A DNA stretch of 64,000 bases from NCBI RefSeq assembly GCF_030866785.1, contig NZ_CP133018.1, positions 558,001 through 622,000 of the forward strand. Reading direction: 5' to 3'. The position numbers and the translations under genes were made by a program. Shown here one piece after another: positions 7,861-17,286 of this stretch (position 1 is its first letter; each line of letters begins with the position of its first letter). A model generated the notes under the pieces. That model ran no database searches, was not told the DNA's origin, and saw nothing but the letters and a program-made list of their open reading frames with translations. Source of the stretch: Agromyces protaetiae (GTDB lineage Bacteria; Actinomycetota; Actinomycetes; Actinomycetales; Microbacteriaceae).

Positions 7861-7924
7861 TGGAGGACGGATTGCGTGTTGGAGGTCGCTCCTGATCGAC
7901 CTCCAACACGCAATCCGTCCTCCA
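7861..7924. repeat. perfect 28-bp hairpin in the divergent rlmC / phosphoesterase region
   Basis: Arms 7861-7888 and 7897-7924 are exact complements over 28 bp around an eight-base loop. The element reads GGAGGACGGATTGCG... and is followed by CCAACCCACTTTCGG. Directly upstream (about 7797-7860) are imperfect repeats of ggtgggggccggacggtgg. It lies between two divergently transcribed genes, where no terminator is needed. The 247-base gap 7735-7981 contains this, the rlmC -10 and nothing coding. Confidence 0.7.
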
Positions 7925-7981
7925 ACCCACTTTCGGGGGCGGCGAGAGACACTGAGTGGCACGGGGAATGGATGGTGTGAC

Positions 7982-9832
7982 GTGGCGGGTGGGTCCGACG
8001 GGGCCGGGAGCGCGCGCGATGGCGAGCGCGGGGCGCGCGACGCCGGAGGCGGGGAGCGCGGGACGCGCGACGCCGGAGGCGGGGAGGGCGGGGATCGCGG
8101 GCACTCGCGGCGGGACTTCCTGAAGTTCGGCGGGGTCGCGGCCGGCGGGGCGGTCGTCGGCGGCGCGGCCGGGTTCGCGGCGGCCAGGGCAACCGGAGCC
8201 GGGAACGGCGCCGGCGCCGGGGCATCCGCTCGACCCGGTCACTCGGTGGCGGCGACGCCACCCGGCACGATCCCGCCGCGACCTGGCGGGCCCGGCTGGG
8301 ACCATCTCGTGGTCGTCATGTTCGAGAACCGCTCGTTCGACAACCTGCTCGGCCACCTGTACGCGGAGGACGAGCTCCCGGCGGGCGAGACGTTCGCGGG
8401 CCTGCAGGGCGACCCGATCCGCATTGACGGGCCGCACGGCCGCAGCTACGAGACCCATGCCTACACGGGCACGACCGACGAGATCATGTCGAGCCCGCGC
8501 CCCGACCCGGGCGAGGACTACCCGCACGTGAACACCCAGCTGTTCGGCACGGTCGACCCGAAGCGCAACGCCGAGCTGCAGGTGTCGCAGATGGAGAAGC
8601 CGTACAACGCGCCCCCTGCCGGCAGTCGGCCGACCATGCGCGGCTTCGTGCACGACTACCACAACGCGTTCCACATGGAGCTCGGCCGGGTGCCGACCGG
8701 CGACGAGCTCGAGATGGCCCTCGGCGGCTTCACGCCCGACATGCTGCCCGTGCTCTCGACGCTCGCGAAGCGCTTCGCGGTGTTCGACGGATGGCACTGC
8801 GGGGTGCCGGGCCCGACGTTCTGCAATCGCTCGTTCTTCCACGCGTCGACCTCGCACGGGTACGTCACGAACCACGACAACGGCGGCACCGAGAAGTGGT
8901 TCCGCAAGAGCGCCGCGTCGCCGACCGTGTTCAACCGACTCGACGAGGCCGGCATCTCGTGGGCCGTGTACTACGACGACTCGCAGCACGTCTCGATGAC
9001 GGGGCTCATCCACAAGCCCGTGCTCGAGCGGTTCTGGCACACGAACTTCTTCCCGATGAGCGACTTCTACGCGTCCGTAGCCGACGGCACGCTGCCCGCC
9101 TACGCGTTCGTCGAGCCGCGCATGCTCTACGACCACAACGACATGCACCCGCCGGTCGGCACGGTCGACGTGACCGAGGTCGACGGCGTGAAGGTCACCG
9201 GCGGGACGATCTCGGACGTGCGTGCCGGCGAGGCGCTGCTGCACGAGATCTACTCGTCGGTGCGATCGAGCGCGAGCACGACCGGGTCGAACGCGATGAA
9301 CACGATGCTGCTCGTCGTGTTCGACGAGCACGGCGGGACGTTCGACCACGTGCCACCGCCGGCCGCGACGCCGCCCGGCGACGGCTCGCCCGGTGAGATG
9401 GACTTCACGTTCGACCGGCTCGGGCTGCGCGTCCCGGCGATCGCGATCTCGGCGTACACGGCCGCCGGCACGATCGTGCACGATCCGGTGCACCACGGGT
9501 CGCTGATCAGCACGCTCACCGGCAAGTACGGGCTCGAGCCGCTCACGAAGCGCGACGACGGCGCGCCGACGATCGACGGCGCCGTGACGCTCGACGCGCC
9601 CCGGCCGGTGACGGACTGGCCGCAGACCCACCCGCAGTACACGCCGCGGAACCCCGAGGGCTCCGACCCGGTTCCCGAGGGGCACGACGACCGCCCGCTG
9701 ACCCCGCCCGGGCGCAATCTCATGGGACTGCTGAAGGCACACACGGGCACCGACGACGCGCTGCCGAAGACCTGGCGTGAGGCCCACGCGTTCGTCGAGG
9801 CGCACGGCCGCGGGCTGTTCGGGCCCCAGTAG
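7982..9832 (+). CDS. Tat-exported phosphoesterase (phospholipase C / acid phosphatase AcpA family)
   Basis: 616 residues. A long Gly/Arg-rich N-terminus leads into a twin-arginine signal, SRRDFLKFGG, with a hydrophobic GVAAGGAVVGGAAGFAAA stretch (about residues 41-68). The mature part has the phosphoesterase-family metal and nucleophile region HLVVVMFENRSFDNLLGHL, then FDGWHCGVPGPTFCNRSFFHA, and near the C-terminus LLVVFDEHGGTFDHVPPP with the metal-binding Asp/His pair. Such enzymes hydrolyse phosphodiesters or phosphomonoesters outside the membrane. GTG 7982 is the most upstream sensible start, after the hairpin; the exact start is uncertain because the N-terminus is repetitive. Substrate unknown. 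Confidence 0.88.
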   Translation: MAGGSDGAGSARDGERGARDAGGGERGTRDAGGGEGGDRGHSRRDFLKFGGVAAGGAVVGGAAGFAAARATGAGNGAGAGASARPGHSVAATPPGTIPPRPGGPGWDHLVVVMFENRSFDNLLGHLYAEDELPAGETFAGLQGDPIRIDGPHGRSYETHAYTGTTDEIMSSPRPDPGEDYPHVNTQLFGTVDPKRNAELQVSQMEKPYNAPPAGSRPTMRGFVHDYHNAFHMELGRVPTGDELEMALGGFTPDMLPVLSTLAKRFAVFDGWHCGVPGPTFCNRSFFHASTSHGYVTNHDNGGTEKWFRKSAASPTVFNRLDEAGISWAVYYDDSQHVSMTGLIHKPVLERFWHTNFFPMSDFYASVADGTLPAYAFVEPRMLYDHNDMHPPVGTVDVTEVDGVKVTGGTISDVRAGEALLHEIYSSVRSSASTTGSNAMNTMLLVVFDEHGGTFDHVPPPAATPPGDGSPGEMDFTFDRLGLRVPAIAISAYTAAGTIVHDPVHHGSLISTLTGKYGLEPLTKRDDGAPTIDGAVTLDAPRPVTDWPQTHPQYTPRNPEGSDPVPEGHDDRPLTPPGRNLMGLLKAHTGTDDALPKTWREAHAFVEAHGRGLFGPQ

Positions 9833-9929
9833 TCCGGTGGCGAGGGCCGGTGCCCGGTGCCCGGCGCCGAGTGCCGAGCGTGCCGAGCGCGCCGAGCGCG
9901 CTGAACGCGGCGCGCGCCGCGTGCGCGCG

Positions 9930-10454
9930 CTATTCGGCCTGGCCGGCCAGCGCCGAGACGACGTCGTCGACGACGGCGGCGACGGGCCGGACCGCGTCGA
10001 CGGTGACGCCGCGCTCGTCGGATTCGAGCGGCTCCAGCGTCGCGAGCTGCGACGCGAGCAGCGAGGGCGGCATGAAATGCCCGGTGCGCTGCGCGGCGCG
10101 CTCCTGGATGTGGACGGGGTCCGCGTGCAGATGGACGAAGATCGCGTCGGATGCCTCGTCGCGCAGCTGATCCCGGTACCTCCGGGTGAGCGCGGAACAC
10201 GCGATGACCGCCCCGCCGTCCGCGGCCGTGAGCGCGCGTCCGCACGCGTGGAGCCAGGGCAGCCGGTCCTCGTCGGTGAGCGGCACGCCCGACCGCATCT
10301 TCTCCACCGCGGCCGGCGTGTGCAGATCGTCGGCGTCGATGAACGGCAGCTGCATGGCGTCGGCGAGGCCGCGGCCGATGGTCGACTTGCCGACGGCGGA
10401 GACGCCCATGACCACGATGCGGTGCGGCGTCTGCGGCGTCGGCGGTGCGTTCAT
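9930..10454 (-). CDS. gntK: gluconokinase
   Basis: 174 residues, the size of the GntK/IdnK family. It phosphorylates D-gluconate to 6-phosphogluconate with ATP. P-loop GVSAVGKSTIG at about residues 17-27, the substrate segment FIDADDLHTPAAVEKMRSG, then DRLPWLHACGRAL and VIACSALTRRYRDQLR, and the late AAQRTGHFMPPSLLASQLATLE, all canonical. Start ATG 10454; TAGGCT lies 11 bases upstream on the minus strand, giving at most a very short leader. No gluconate permease or GntR regulator is adjacent. Confidence 0.94.
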   Translation of the reverse strand: MNAPPTPQTPHRIVVMGVSAVGKSTIGRGLADAMQLPFIDADDLHTPAAVEKMRSGVPLTDEDRLPWLHACGRALTAADGGAVIACSALTRRYRDQLRDEASDAIFVHLHADPVHIQERAAQRTGHFMPPSLLASQLATLEPLESDERGVTVDAVRPVAAVVDDVVSALAGQAE

Positions 10455-10521
10455 GGGCAGCTCACAGCCTAGCGGACGGGTCCCGAGCCGCTTCGGCGAC
10501 GCGAACGAGTACGCTCTGCTC

Positions 10522-10920
10522 GTGAGCTTCCTCGACATCCTGGCGATCATCGTCGAGGTGCTGTCCTGGGTCGGTCTCGGCATCGGCGTCCCGTTGTTCA
10601 TCGTCGCGCTCATCCTGCGGGCGGCCGATGGTCGCTGGCACGAGGTCGACGTCGGGATCGTCGAGCGAGGGGCGGGTGAGCCGGTGCTCGCACGCTGGTT
10701 CGCCTCGGATGAGCTCCACGAGCGCGAGCTCACCGCCGACGAGCTCGAGGAGGTCGACGATCCCGATTCCGCCACCGCGTACGCCGACTCCACCGGGCGG
10801 CTGCGCTTCGACCGGCACAGCGCACCGGCCCGCGTCTTCTGGGTGCTCTCGCTCGTGCTGCTCGGCGTCGGCGTCGTCGCGCTCGCTGGCACGATCGTGC
10901 TCATGCTGGTCATGGGCTGA
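10522..10920 (+). CDS. small two-helix membrane protein of unknown function
   Basis: 132 residues. Hydrophobic segments at about 5-30 (ILAIIVEVLSWVGLGIGVPL) and 108-131 (FWVLSLVLLGVGVVALAGTI) flank an acidic soluble loop containing DELHERELTADELEEVDD. I do not recognise the family. The start is GTG 10522, exactly six bases after TACGCT (10511-10516), so it is probably leaderless. Divergent from gntK with 67 bases between, and followed by the tandem repeat at 10925-11013. Confidence 0.75.
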   Translation: MSFLDILAIIVEVLSWVGLGIGVPLFIVALILRAADGRWHEVDVGIVERGAGEPVLARWFASDELHERELTADELEEVDDPDSATAYADSTGRLRFDRHSAPARVFWVLSLVLLGVGVVALAGTIVLMLVMG

Positions 10921-10924
10921 GCCT

Positions 10925-11013
10925 CGGCCCGAGGTATCCGCTCAGCCCGAGGCATCCGCTCGGCCCGAGGTATCGCTCGGCCCGAGGCATCCGCTCGGCC
11001 CGAGGCATCCGCT
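10925..11013. repeat. five-copy 18-bp tandem repeat containing GAGGCATCCG
   Basis: Units cggcccgaggcatccgct (18 bp; one copy 17 bp, two with c-to-t changes) at 10925, 10943, 10961, 10978 and 10996 fill the whole gap between two convergent genes. Three of the five copies carry the nonamer GAGGCATCC that is over-represented throughout the window. Each unit also contains the small inverted pair cgg/ccg and cgag/ctcg, so the array can fold. Confidence 0.85.
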
Positions 11014-11015
11014 CG

Positions 11016-12638
11016 TCAGCCGCCGGGCGCGAGTTCGCGGGCGCGCATGGACCAGAGCGCGGCGCCGCCCAGCGCCGCGCCGATCGCGATCATCACGATG
11101 CCGCCGGTCCAGTCGGCGTCATCGCTGCCCGGCACGGGGGAGTGCGTGAAGGGCGACAGGTCGGTGACCCAATCGGGCAACTGCAGGATGGGCCCGAAGA
11201 TCCCGACGATCGCGGCCAGGCCGACGAGCGTCCAGCCGAGGGGGATGGTCGCGTGCGGCAGCACGACGAAGACGAGCAGCGTCGCCCCGAGGAACACCAG
11301 GCAGGCGGGCAGTTGTGCCGCGGACGCCTCCAGGACGTTCGGAATCAGCGTTGCGGGATCGTCGGTGCGCGCTGCGCCGACGACGCCCGCGAGACCCGCG
11401 GCGGCGAGGACGGTGACGATCACGACGGCGCCGACGATCCAGTACTCGGCGAGCCAGCGCACGCGGGGGACCGGCGTGCCGAGCAGGAGCTCGGCGGTGC
11501 CGGTCGCCTCCTCCTGCCGCGCGCGCATCCCGACCTGGACGGCGCAGCACGCCGCGAGTACGCCGACGAGGCCGTAGAAGGTTGCGATGAACGCCTGCTC
11601 GATCGAGGCGTCGTCGCCGATGGCCTGCCGCAGTCGGTCGACCAGCTGCGGCGCGGCGCCGCCGACATCGCCGACGATCGACGAGAGCGTCGTCGCCAGG
11701 AGGCCGGTGGCCGCTCCGCCGACGGCCCACGCGACCAGGGTCGGCACCGTGAGTCGCCAGACGAGGCCGAACGAGCTCGAGAGCGTCCAGCGCGCCGCGG
11801 CGCGGCCCTGCCGCCCCGGCAACAGGCTGGCGCCCTGGTCGCGGATCGCCTGCAGCGCGAAGACCCCCGCCACGGCCAGCACGGCCAACGCGAGCGGAAC
11901 GAGGAGCGGGCGCAGATCGTTCTCGACGAACGCGCCGGTGAACTGGCCGTACCCGATCGGCGAGAGCCAGCTCGGCCACGCGGGGCTCACGTGCACAAGG
12001 TCGTCGGCGGGCGTGCCGGCCGCGTCGCCGATGCCGCGCAGCAGGTAGGCGGCGAGCACGACCGCGACGCCCGCGCCGTTCGCCCCGCGCGACGTGCGGA
12101 ACAGCTGCGCGAGGACGAGCCCGATGCCGAGGAACGCGAGCCCGCAGGCGGCGAGCGCCGCGCCCGCGACGAACGATCCCGCCGCGTCGAGGCCCGCGAG
12201 GATCCAGGCGACCGCGACGAAGAGCCCGAGTGCGAGATTCGCGAGGACGCCGTGGGCGACGGTCGCCACGGTCGGCAGCGCCCGGCCCGCGGGCGTGGAC
12301 GCGACGAGCTCGGCGCGCCCCTGCTCCTCCTCGGTGCGCGTGTGCCGCACGGCGAGGAACGTGCTCATGAGCCCACCCATGAGCGCGAGCCACGCGAAGA
12401 GCAGGAAGAACACGAACGCGCCGTCATCGACCCCGTTCGGCGTGCCGCGGAACACCAGGATCGTGCGGCTCGCGATCGCGACCCCGAGGATCTGCTCGCG
12501 CTCGGTCCGGTCGGCGAACGCGTCGAACACCGCGCTCGTCGCGGCGTACGCGAGCACGCCGATCCCGACGCACCAGAGGGCGAGCTGCAGCCGGTCGCGG
12601 CGGAAGCGCTGACCCAGCAGGACGAGCAGCTCGCTCAC
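11016..12638 (-). CDS. ABC-2 type permease, polyketide/drug exporter family
   Basis: 540 residues with about twelve hydrophobic segments, arranged as two similar halves (each begins with a segment such as [19 protein letters not shown] or [19 protein letters not shown], followed by an [12 protein letters not shown] or [13 protein letters not shown] cytoplasmic motif). This is the tetronasin-type exporter of polyketide antibiotics (COG3559). It overlaps the ATPase gene by four bases (12635-12638, ATGA), so the two are translationally coupled and form one pump in the membrane. The substrate cannot be read from the sequence. Confidence 0.88.
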   Translation of the reverse strand: MSELLVLLGQRFRRDRLQLALWCVGIGVLAYAATSAVFDAFADRTEREQILGVAIASRTILVFRGTPNGVDDGAFVFFLLFAWLALMGGLMSTFLAVRHTRTEEEQGRAELVASTPAGRALPTVATVAHGVLANLALGLFVAVAWILAGLDAAGSFVAGAALAACGLAFLGIGLVLAQLFRTSRGANGAGVAVVLAAYLLRGIGDAAGTPADDLVHVSPAWPSWLSPIGYGQFTGAFVENDLRPLLVPLALAVLAVAGVFALQAIRDQGASLLPGRQGRAAARWTLSSSFGLVWRLTVPTLVAWAVGGAATGLLATTLSSIVGDVGGAAPQLVDRLRQAIGDDASIEQAFIATFYGLVGVLAACCAVQVGMRARQEEATGTAELLLGTPVPRVRWLAEYWIVGAVVIVTVLAAAGLAGVVGAARTDDPATLIPNVLEASAAQLPACLVFLGATLLVFVVLPHATIPLGWTLVGLAAIVGIFGPILQLPDWVTDLSPFTHSPVPGSDDADWTGGIVMIAIGAALGGAALWSMRARELAPGG

Positions 12639-13705
12639 GCGCGGGCCTCCTCCGAGGTGGGCGAGGTGGGCGAGGCGGGCGGCGTGGGCGAGGCGGGCGA
12701 GGCGGATGCCTCGGGCGGACCGGGTGCCGCGTGCCGGCCGTGACCGGACCCTCGCCGGCCGGGCCGGCCCTCGCCGCCGCCCGAAGCGGCCCCGGCGTCC
12801 GCGCCCTCATCGCCGTAGTGCCGCAGGAACAACTCCTCCAGCGACGGCGGCGCGACGGTCAGCCCCTGGACCCCGAGCTGCGCGAGCACGGGCAGCACCC
12901 GCACCACCGCGTCGCTGTCGACCGTGAAGCTGACCTGCCCGTGCTCGACCACGAGGTCGTGCGCGGCCTCGATCCCCTCGATCGCGGCCTCCTGGCCGGG
13001 CTGGTGCACGAACGTCACCTGCGTGCGCGTGAGGTGTCTGAGTTCGGCGAGTGTCCCGGACTCCACGGTGCGTCCCGCGCGGATGATGCTCACGCGGTCG
13101 CAGAGCACCTCGACCTCGGAGAGGATGTGGCTCGACAGCAGCACCGTGGCGCCGTCGTCGGCGACCCGGGCGATCTCGCGGTTGAAGATCTGTTCCATGA
13201 GCGGGTCGAGGCCGCTCGTCGGCTCGTCGAGCAGGTACAGCTCGCACGGCGTCGCGAAGGCGGCGACCAGCGCGACCTTCTGCCGGTTGCCCTTGGAATA
13301 CGCGCGTCCTTTCTTGCGTGGATCGAGCTGGAACGCCTCGATGAGCCGCGCCTTCCGTTCGCGATATGCCGCGCCATCGGCGGTTCCACCGCGTAACCGG
13401 CTCAGCAGGTCGATCGCCTCGCCGCCCGAGAGGTTGGGCCAGAGGCTCACGTCACCGGGCACATATGCGAGCCGCCGATGCAGGCTCGACGCCTCACGCC
13501 ACGGGTCGCGCCCGAACAGCTCGACCTCGCCGGCCGAGGCGCGCGCGAGGCCCAGCAGGATGCGCAGTGTCGTCGACTTGCCTGCGCCGTTCGGGCCGAG
13601 GAAGCCGTGCACCTCGCCGGTGGTCACGGCCAGGTCGAGGCCGTCCAATGCGGTGGTGCGCCCGAAGTGCTTGCGGAGCCGCCGAGTGCGGATCACATCC
13701 GTCAT
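12635..13705 (-). CDS. ABC transporter ATP-binding protein, drug-export family
   Basis: 356 residues. Walker [21 protein letters not shown] (about 33-52), a signature region [16 protein letters not shown] and Walker [14 protein letters not shown], followed by the H-loop [13 protein letters not shown]-terminal DUF4162-like domain ([17 protein letters not shown]) is followed by a 50-residue Gly/Pro/Ser/Thr tail built from repeated SPASPTPP words; the tail is probably disordered. Start ATG 13705 lies six bases after TAGCGT, so the operon mRNA is likely leaderless. It energises the permease encoded immediately downstream. Confidence 0.92.
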   Translation of the reverse strand: MTDVIRTRRLRKHFGRTTALDGLDLAVTTGEVHGFLGPNGAGKSTTLRILLGLARASAGEVELFGRDPWREASSLHRRLAYVPGDVSLWPNLSGGEAIDLLSRLRGGTADGAAYRERKARLIEAFQLDPRKKGRAYSKGNRQKVALVAAFATPCELYLLDEPTSGLDPLMEQIFNREIARVADDGATVLLSSHILSEVEVLCDRVSIIRAGRTVESGTLAELRHLTRTQVTFVHQPGQEAAIEGIEAAHDLVVEHGQVSFTVDSDAVVRVLPVLAQLGVQGLTVAPPSLEELFLRHYGDEGADAGAASGGGEGRPGRRGSGHGRHAAPGPPEASASPASPTPPASPTSPTSEEARA

Positions 13706-13761
13706 GATCGGACGCTACGCCCGCGGAGGCGGATTGTGAAGAGCCCTCGCCTTGGACGCCC

Positions 13762-14430
13762 CTACTCGAGCGCGGCGAACTTCTCGATGTCGCCCTCGGT
13801 GCCCGAGACGATGATCAGATCGTGGTTCGACACCACCGTCTTCTCGGTGGCGTACGTGAACGGCTTACCGGGACTCTTCACCCCGACGACGGTCACACGG
13901 TGCTTGGAGCGCACGCCCGACTCGGTGAGGTTCTTGCCCCGGATCGGCTTCGGCGGGTACATCTTCACGAGCGCGAAGTCGTCGTCGAACTCGATGAAGT
14001 CGAGCATGCGGCCGCTCACGAGGTGGGCGGTACGCTCGCCCGCCTCGGCCTCGGGGTAGATGACGTGGTTCGCACCGATGCGCTGCAAGATCTTGCCGTG
14101 CGACGACGAGATCGCCTTCGCCCAGATCTGCGGGATCTCGAGATCCACGAGATTGGCGGTGATCAAGACGGATGCCTCGACCGAGGAGCCGACCGCGCAC
14201 ACCGCGATCGAGAAGTCCTGGGCGCCGATCTGACGCAGCGCGTCGATCGACTTCGCGTCGGCGGTCACTGCGTGCGTGACCCGCTCCGACCACTTCTGCA
14301 CGAGGGTCTCGTCGGTGTCCACCGCCAGCACCTCCCGGCCGAGGCGGTCGAGCTGTCCCGCCGTGGCGGCACCGAACCGGCCGAGGCCGATGACGAGCAC
14401 TGGGGCGTCGTGCTTGATGCGGTCAACCAA
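13762..14430 (-). CDS. potassium uptake regulatory subunit (KtrA/TrkA-N, RCK)
   Basis: 222 residues: an RCK_N Rossmann domain with VLVIGLGRFGAATAGQLDRL (about 11-30) for NAD(H)/ATP binding, then a TrkA_C domain (about 140-220, VVGVKSPGKPFTYATEKTVV). KtrA-type rings sit on the cytoplasmic face of the KtrB channel and gate potassium uptake in response to nucleotides. It overlaps the channel gene by eight bases (14423-14430) and is the second gene of the pair. Function assigned by family and partnership. Confidence 0.92.
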   Translation of the reverse strand: MVDRIKHDAPVLVIGLGRFGAATAGQLDRLGREVLAVDTDETLVQKWSERVTHAVTADAKSIDALRQIGAQDFSIAVCAVGSSVEASVLITANLVDLEIPQIWAKAISSSHGKILQRIGANHVIYPEAEAGERTAHLVSGRMLDFIEFDDDFALVKMYPPKPIRGKNLTESGVRSKHRVTVVGVKSPGKPFTYATEKTVVSNHDLIIVSGTEGDIEKFAALE

Positions 14431-15868
14431 CGATGGGCCTCTCTTCCGGTCGTTTGTACAGCTGGCGCCGCTGACTCGCGGCGAGCGCGGCGGCGAGGGT
14501 CACGGTGCCGACCCGGCCCATGAACATCGTCGCCGCCATGACGTAGACGCCTTCGGGTGGCAGGTCGGCCGTGAGGCCGGTCGTCAAGCCGCAGGTCGCG
14601 AACGCCGAGATCACGTCGAAGAGCACGTAGTCGAACGGCTGCTTCGTGATCTGCAGCAGCGCGATCGACGCGACCGCGACGATGGTCGCGCCCCAGAGCA
14701 CGACGCTGACGGCGAGGCGCAGGATGTCGGCGGGAATGCGGCGGCCGAACGCCTCCATGCCGGGCGCACCGCGCGCCTCGGCGAACGCCGCGAGGAACAG
14801 CACGGCGAGCGTGGTGACCTTGATGCCGCCCGCGGTCGAGGCCGAGCCGCCGCCGATGAACATGAGCATGTCCGAGACGAGCAGGCTCGAGCCGTTGAGG
14901 TCGTGCATGTCGATCGTCGCGAACCCGCCCGACCTCGTCATCATGGACATGAAGAACGACTGGTAGATGGTCGAGCCGGCATCGAGCTGCCCGTACGTCT
15001 TCGGATTGTTGTACTCGAGCAGCAGGAACATGATCGCGCCCGCGACGAACAGGATGAGCGTGGTGGCGAGCGTGAGCTTCACGTGCACGCTCCACTTGCG
15101 CGGCTGCCGCCAGAGACGCGCGAGCGCGAAGATCACGGGGAAGCCGAGACTGCCGAGGAAGACCCCGATCATGAGGAGCGTCTGGAACCAGTAGTCGTGC
15201 TCGAACGGGTCGAGGCCGCCCGGGTTCGGGCTGAACCCGGTGTTCGTGAAGGCCATCGCGGAGTAGTAGAAGCTGTACCAGATTGACTGGAGGCCGTCGT
15301 ATCCCGCGGAGAGCATACTCGGGATCATCGCGATCGCGACCGTCACCTCGATCACCAGAGCGCTGATCGCGACCGTGGCGAGCAGGCTGCCGACCTCACC
15401 CAGCCGCACCGCCTGTCGTTCCGAGACGGGTCCGCCGTGCACGCGCGACGGGTTCGTGTCGCTCGCGGCGATGAGCTTGGCGCGCAGGCCCAGGCGGCGT
15501 GAGATCACGAGGCCGAGTGTGGTGGCGAGCGTGAGCACGCCGATACCGCCGATGTTCACGCCGATGAACACGAGCGCATTGCCGAACGGCGACCAGTGGG
15601 TGGCCATGTCGACGGTCGCGAGGCCCGTCACGCAGATCACCGAGACCGCGGTGAACAGCGCGTCGTACAGCGGGGTCCCCGAGCCTTCGCCGGCGCGCGC
15701 GATCGGCAGCGAGAACAGCAGGGTGAAGATGAGGATCAGCCCGGCGAAGATCAGGATCGCGAACCGCGAGGGCGACTTCTTCGTGATGCCGTCGACGAAG
15801 TCGCGGATCCGTCCGGGCCAGGAGCGGGGATCGGCTGGGCCGGGACGGCGCGCCGTCTGTATGACCAT
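14423..15868 (-). CDS. potassium channel subunit of the TrkH/KtrB family
   Basis: 481 residues with the four-fold pore architecture of TrkH/KtrB: selectivity-type loops TAVSVICVTGLATVD, AMAFTNTGFSPNPGGL, MTRSGGFATIDMHDLN and FATCGLTTGLTADLPP. It imports potassium together with the KtrA-like subunit. I place the start at ATG 15868 (MVIQTARR), preceded by AGAGGGGGACGC; an in-frame ATG at 15904 would add 12 residues. Divergent from the ArsR-type regulator at 15940 with about 70 bases between. No osmotic riboswitch signature was recognised upstream. Confidence 0.92.
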   Translation of the reverse strand: MVIQTARRPGPADPRSWPGRIRDFVDGITKKSPSRFAILIFAGLILIFTLLFSLPIARAGEGSGTPLYDALFTAVSVICVTGLATVDMATHWSPFGNALVFIGVNIGGIGVLTLATTLGLVISRRLGLRAKLIAASDTNPSRVHGGPVSERQAVRLGEVGSLLATVAISALVIEVTVAIAMIPSMLSAGYDGLQSIWYSFYYSAMAFTNTGFSPNPGGLDPFEHDYWFQTLLMIGVFLGSLGFPVIFALARLWRQPRKWSVHVKLTLATTLILFVAGAIMFLLLEYNNPKTYGQLDAGSTIYQSFFMSMMTRSGGFATIDMHDLNGSSLLVSDMLMFIGGGSASTAGGIKVTTLAVLFLAAFAEARGAPGMEAFGRRIPADILRLAVSVVLWGATIVAVASIALLQITKQPFDYVLFDVISAFATCGLTTGLTADLPPEGVYVMAATMFMGRVGTVTLAAALAASQRRQLYKRPEERPIVG

Positions 15869-15939
15869 GCGTCCCCCTCTGCTCACCGCCGACGCGAGTG
15901 TCATGGTACTCCCCGGCGGGAATGACTAGCCTTGAGGCC

Positions 15940-16377
15940 ATGGCGGACATCTTCGACGTGGTTGCGGACTCGACCCGACGCGACATCCTCGGAGTATTGC
16001 TCGAACGCGAGCAGTCCGCTCCGCAGTCCGGCGGCGAGATCAGTGTGTCCGAGATCGTCACCGCGCTCGGCACGAGCCAGCCGACGGTGTCGAAGCATCT
16101 CAAGGTGCTCCGGGAGGCTGGTCTCGTGGCCGTGCGGGAAGAGGGTCAGCACCGGTACTACCGGCTGGATCGCGTGCCCCTCGAGCAACTCGAGGATTGG
16201 CTCATCCCGTTCCTCTCCGACGGGGCCGCCGCCGACGCGGCCGCGCTCGCCTCGATCGAGGGCGAGGGTCGCTTGAGCGAGGATCAGCGCGCGTTCGCGT
16301 CGGCCATAGGGAAGGCGTTCGCCGAGACGGCGCAGAAGGTCAGCGCGGTCGTGGGGCAGAAGCCCAGACCCCGCTGA
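15940..16377 (+). CDS. ArsR/SmtB-type winged-helix regulator
   Basis: 145 residues. ADIFDVVADSTRRDILGVLL is the standard ArsR helix 1-2 region, and LGTSQPTVSKHLKVLREAGL the recognition helix, followed by the wing EEGQHRYYRL. No metal-binding Cys cluster is present, so it is unlikely to sense arsenic or cadmium; many actinobacterial members of this branch regulate lipid or stress genes. Start ATG 15940, seven bases after TAGCCT (15927-15932), leaderless or nearly so. Divergent from the potassium channel gene, which could be a target. Confidence 0.88.
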   Translation: MADIFDVVADSTRRDILGVLLEREQSAPQSGGEISVSEIVTALGTSQPTVSKHLKVLREAGLVAVREEGQHRYYRLDRVPLEQLEDWLIPFLSDGAAADAAALASIEGEGRLSEDQRAFASAIGKAFAETAQKVSAVVGQKPRPR

Positions 16378-16902
16378 TCAGCGCCGTGGTGCGTCGTCGA
16401 GGCGCTTGATCATCTCGAGCTCGAGACCGCCCGGATCGAGCGGGTAGGTGCTGGTCCGGCCGGTCAGCACGAACCCCAGCTTCTCGTAGAAGCGGCGCGC
16501 CCGCGGATTGTCCTCGTGCACCTCGAGGCGGAGCGTGCTCCCGTGGCCCGCCGCCCAGCGTTCGACCTCGTCGAGCAGTGCACGTGTGACGCCGGCGGCA
16601 TCTCCGCGCCGGTCGGGCGCGACGTAGACGCCGACGAGCATGGGCCCGGTTGCGGCATCCGGAATGTATCCGCCCATGTGGCCGACCCAGCGCCCGTCCT
16701 CGATGGCGACCACCGAGGTCTGCCCGGCGGTCTCGCCGCGGCGAGCCCGCTGGCGCCAGACCGCCTCCTCGACGGTCTCGGCGTGCTCGAGCGTCTCGAG
16801 GAAGGCGAGCGGGGTGTCGCGCAGCATCTCGAGGCGGAGTGCCCGGACCTCGCGCCAATCCGCCTCACGCGTGGTGCGGATCACGAGCCTCGGCGGAGCC
16901 AT
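16378..16902 (-). CDS. GNAT-family N-acetyltransferase
   Basis: 174 residues with a full GNAT core: N-terminal VIRTTREADWREVRALRLEM, the strand GVYVAPDRRGDAAGVTRALL containing the acetyl-CoA loop (about 105-120), and the C-terminal RLEVHEDNPRARRFYEKLGF. The acceptor is unknown. It is convergent with the ArsR gene; the stops abut (16377/16378). ATG 16902 follows TACCGT by six bases and also has GGAGG directly before it. Confidence 0.88.
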   Translation of the reverse strand: MAPPRLVIRTTREADWREVRALRLEMLRDTPLAFLETLEHAETVEEAVWRQRARRGETAGQTSVVAIEDGRWVGHMGGYIPDAATGPMLVGVYVAPDRRGDAAGVTRALLDEVERWAAGHGSTLRLEVHEDNPRARRFYEKLGFVLTGRTSTYPLDPGGLELEMIKRLDDAPRR

Positions 16903-17161
16903 CCTCCGACGGTAGCGCAGCAGCCGAGGTAAGCTGTCGGGCGTGTCATCCGTCATCGCGCGCCCCTTCGGGCGGGAGGAGGTCGCCGGCGTCGTACTCG
17001 CCGGCGGCAGATAGCCGACCCCTCGGGCCGTGACCGCGATTCGCGCTCGCGCCCACGTGAACGACCATCTCCCCTCGCCGTCCGGCGTCGACGCGCATCC
17101 CCGCGCGGTCGCCGACGGCATCGTCGCAATCTGATCTGGTCTGGTCTGCTCTGCGGTGCGT

Positions 17162-17249
17162 CGCGCTGCGCCGCCGCGCTGCGCCGCCGCGCTGCGCCGC
17201 CGCGCTGCGCCGACGCGCTGTGCGACCGCGCGGTGCCACCGCGCTGACC
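17162..17249. repeat. 13-bp tandem repeat upstream of the FBP-domain gene
   Basis: Units cgcgctgcgccgc at 17162, 17175, 17188 and 17201, then three decayed copies to 17249. A shorter tctgg array lies just before it (about 17133-17152). The 384-base gap 16903-17286 otherwise holds the leaderless promoter of the acetyltransferase on its left side and nothing else I can identify; no -10 for the downstream gene stands out. Confidence 0.8.
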
Positions 17250-17286
17250 AGGGCCGGCCGCGACGAGCGTTCGAAAGGTGACACCC

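Noticed and set aside
6536..9805. A 1089-codon open frame on the minus strand across rlmC and the phosphoesterase gene
   Set aside because: It runs antisense to one clear gene and out of frame with the other; composition is Arg/Val/Gly-rich without any motif. It is a shadow of high GC content.
10925..11013. CRISPR array
   Set aside because: The units are contiguous 18-bp tandem copies without unique spacers, and no cas gene is present.
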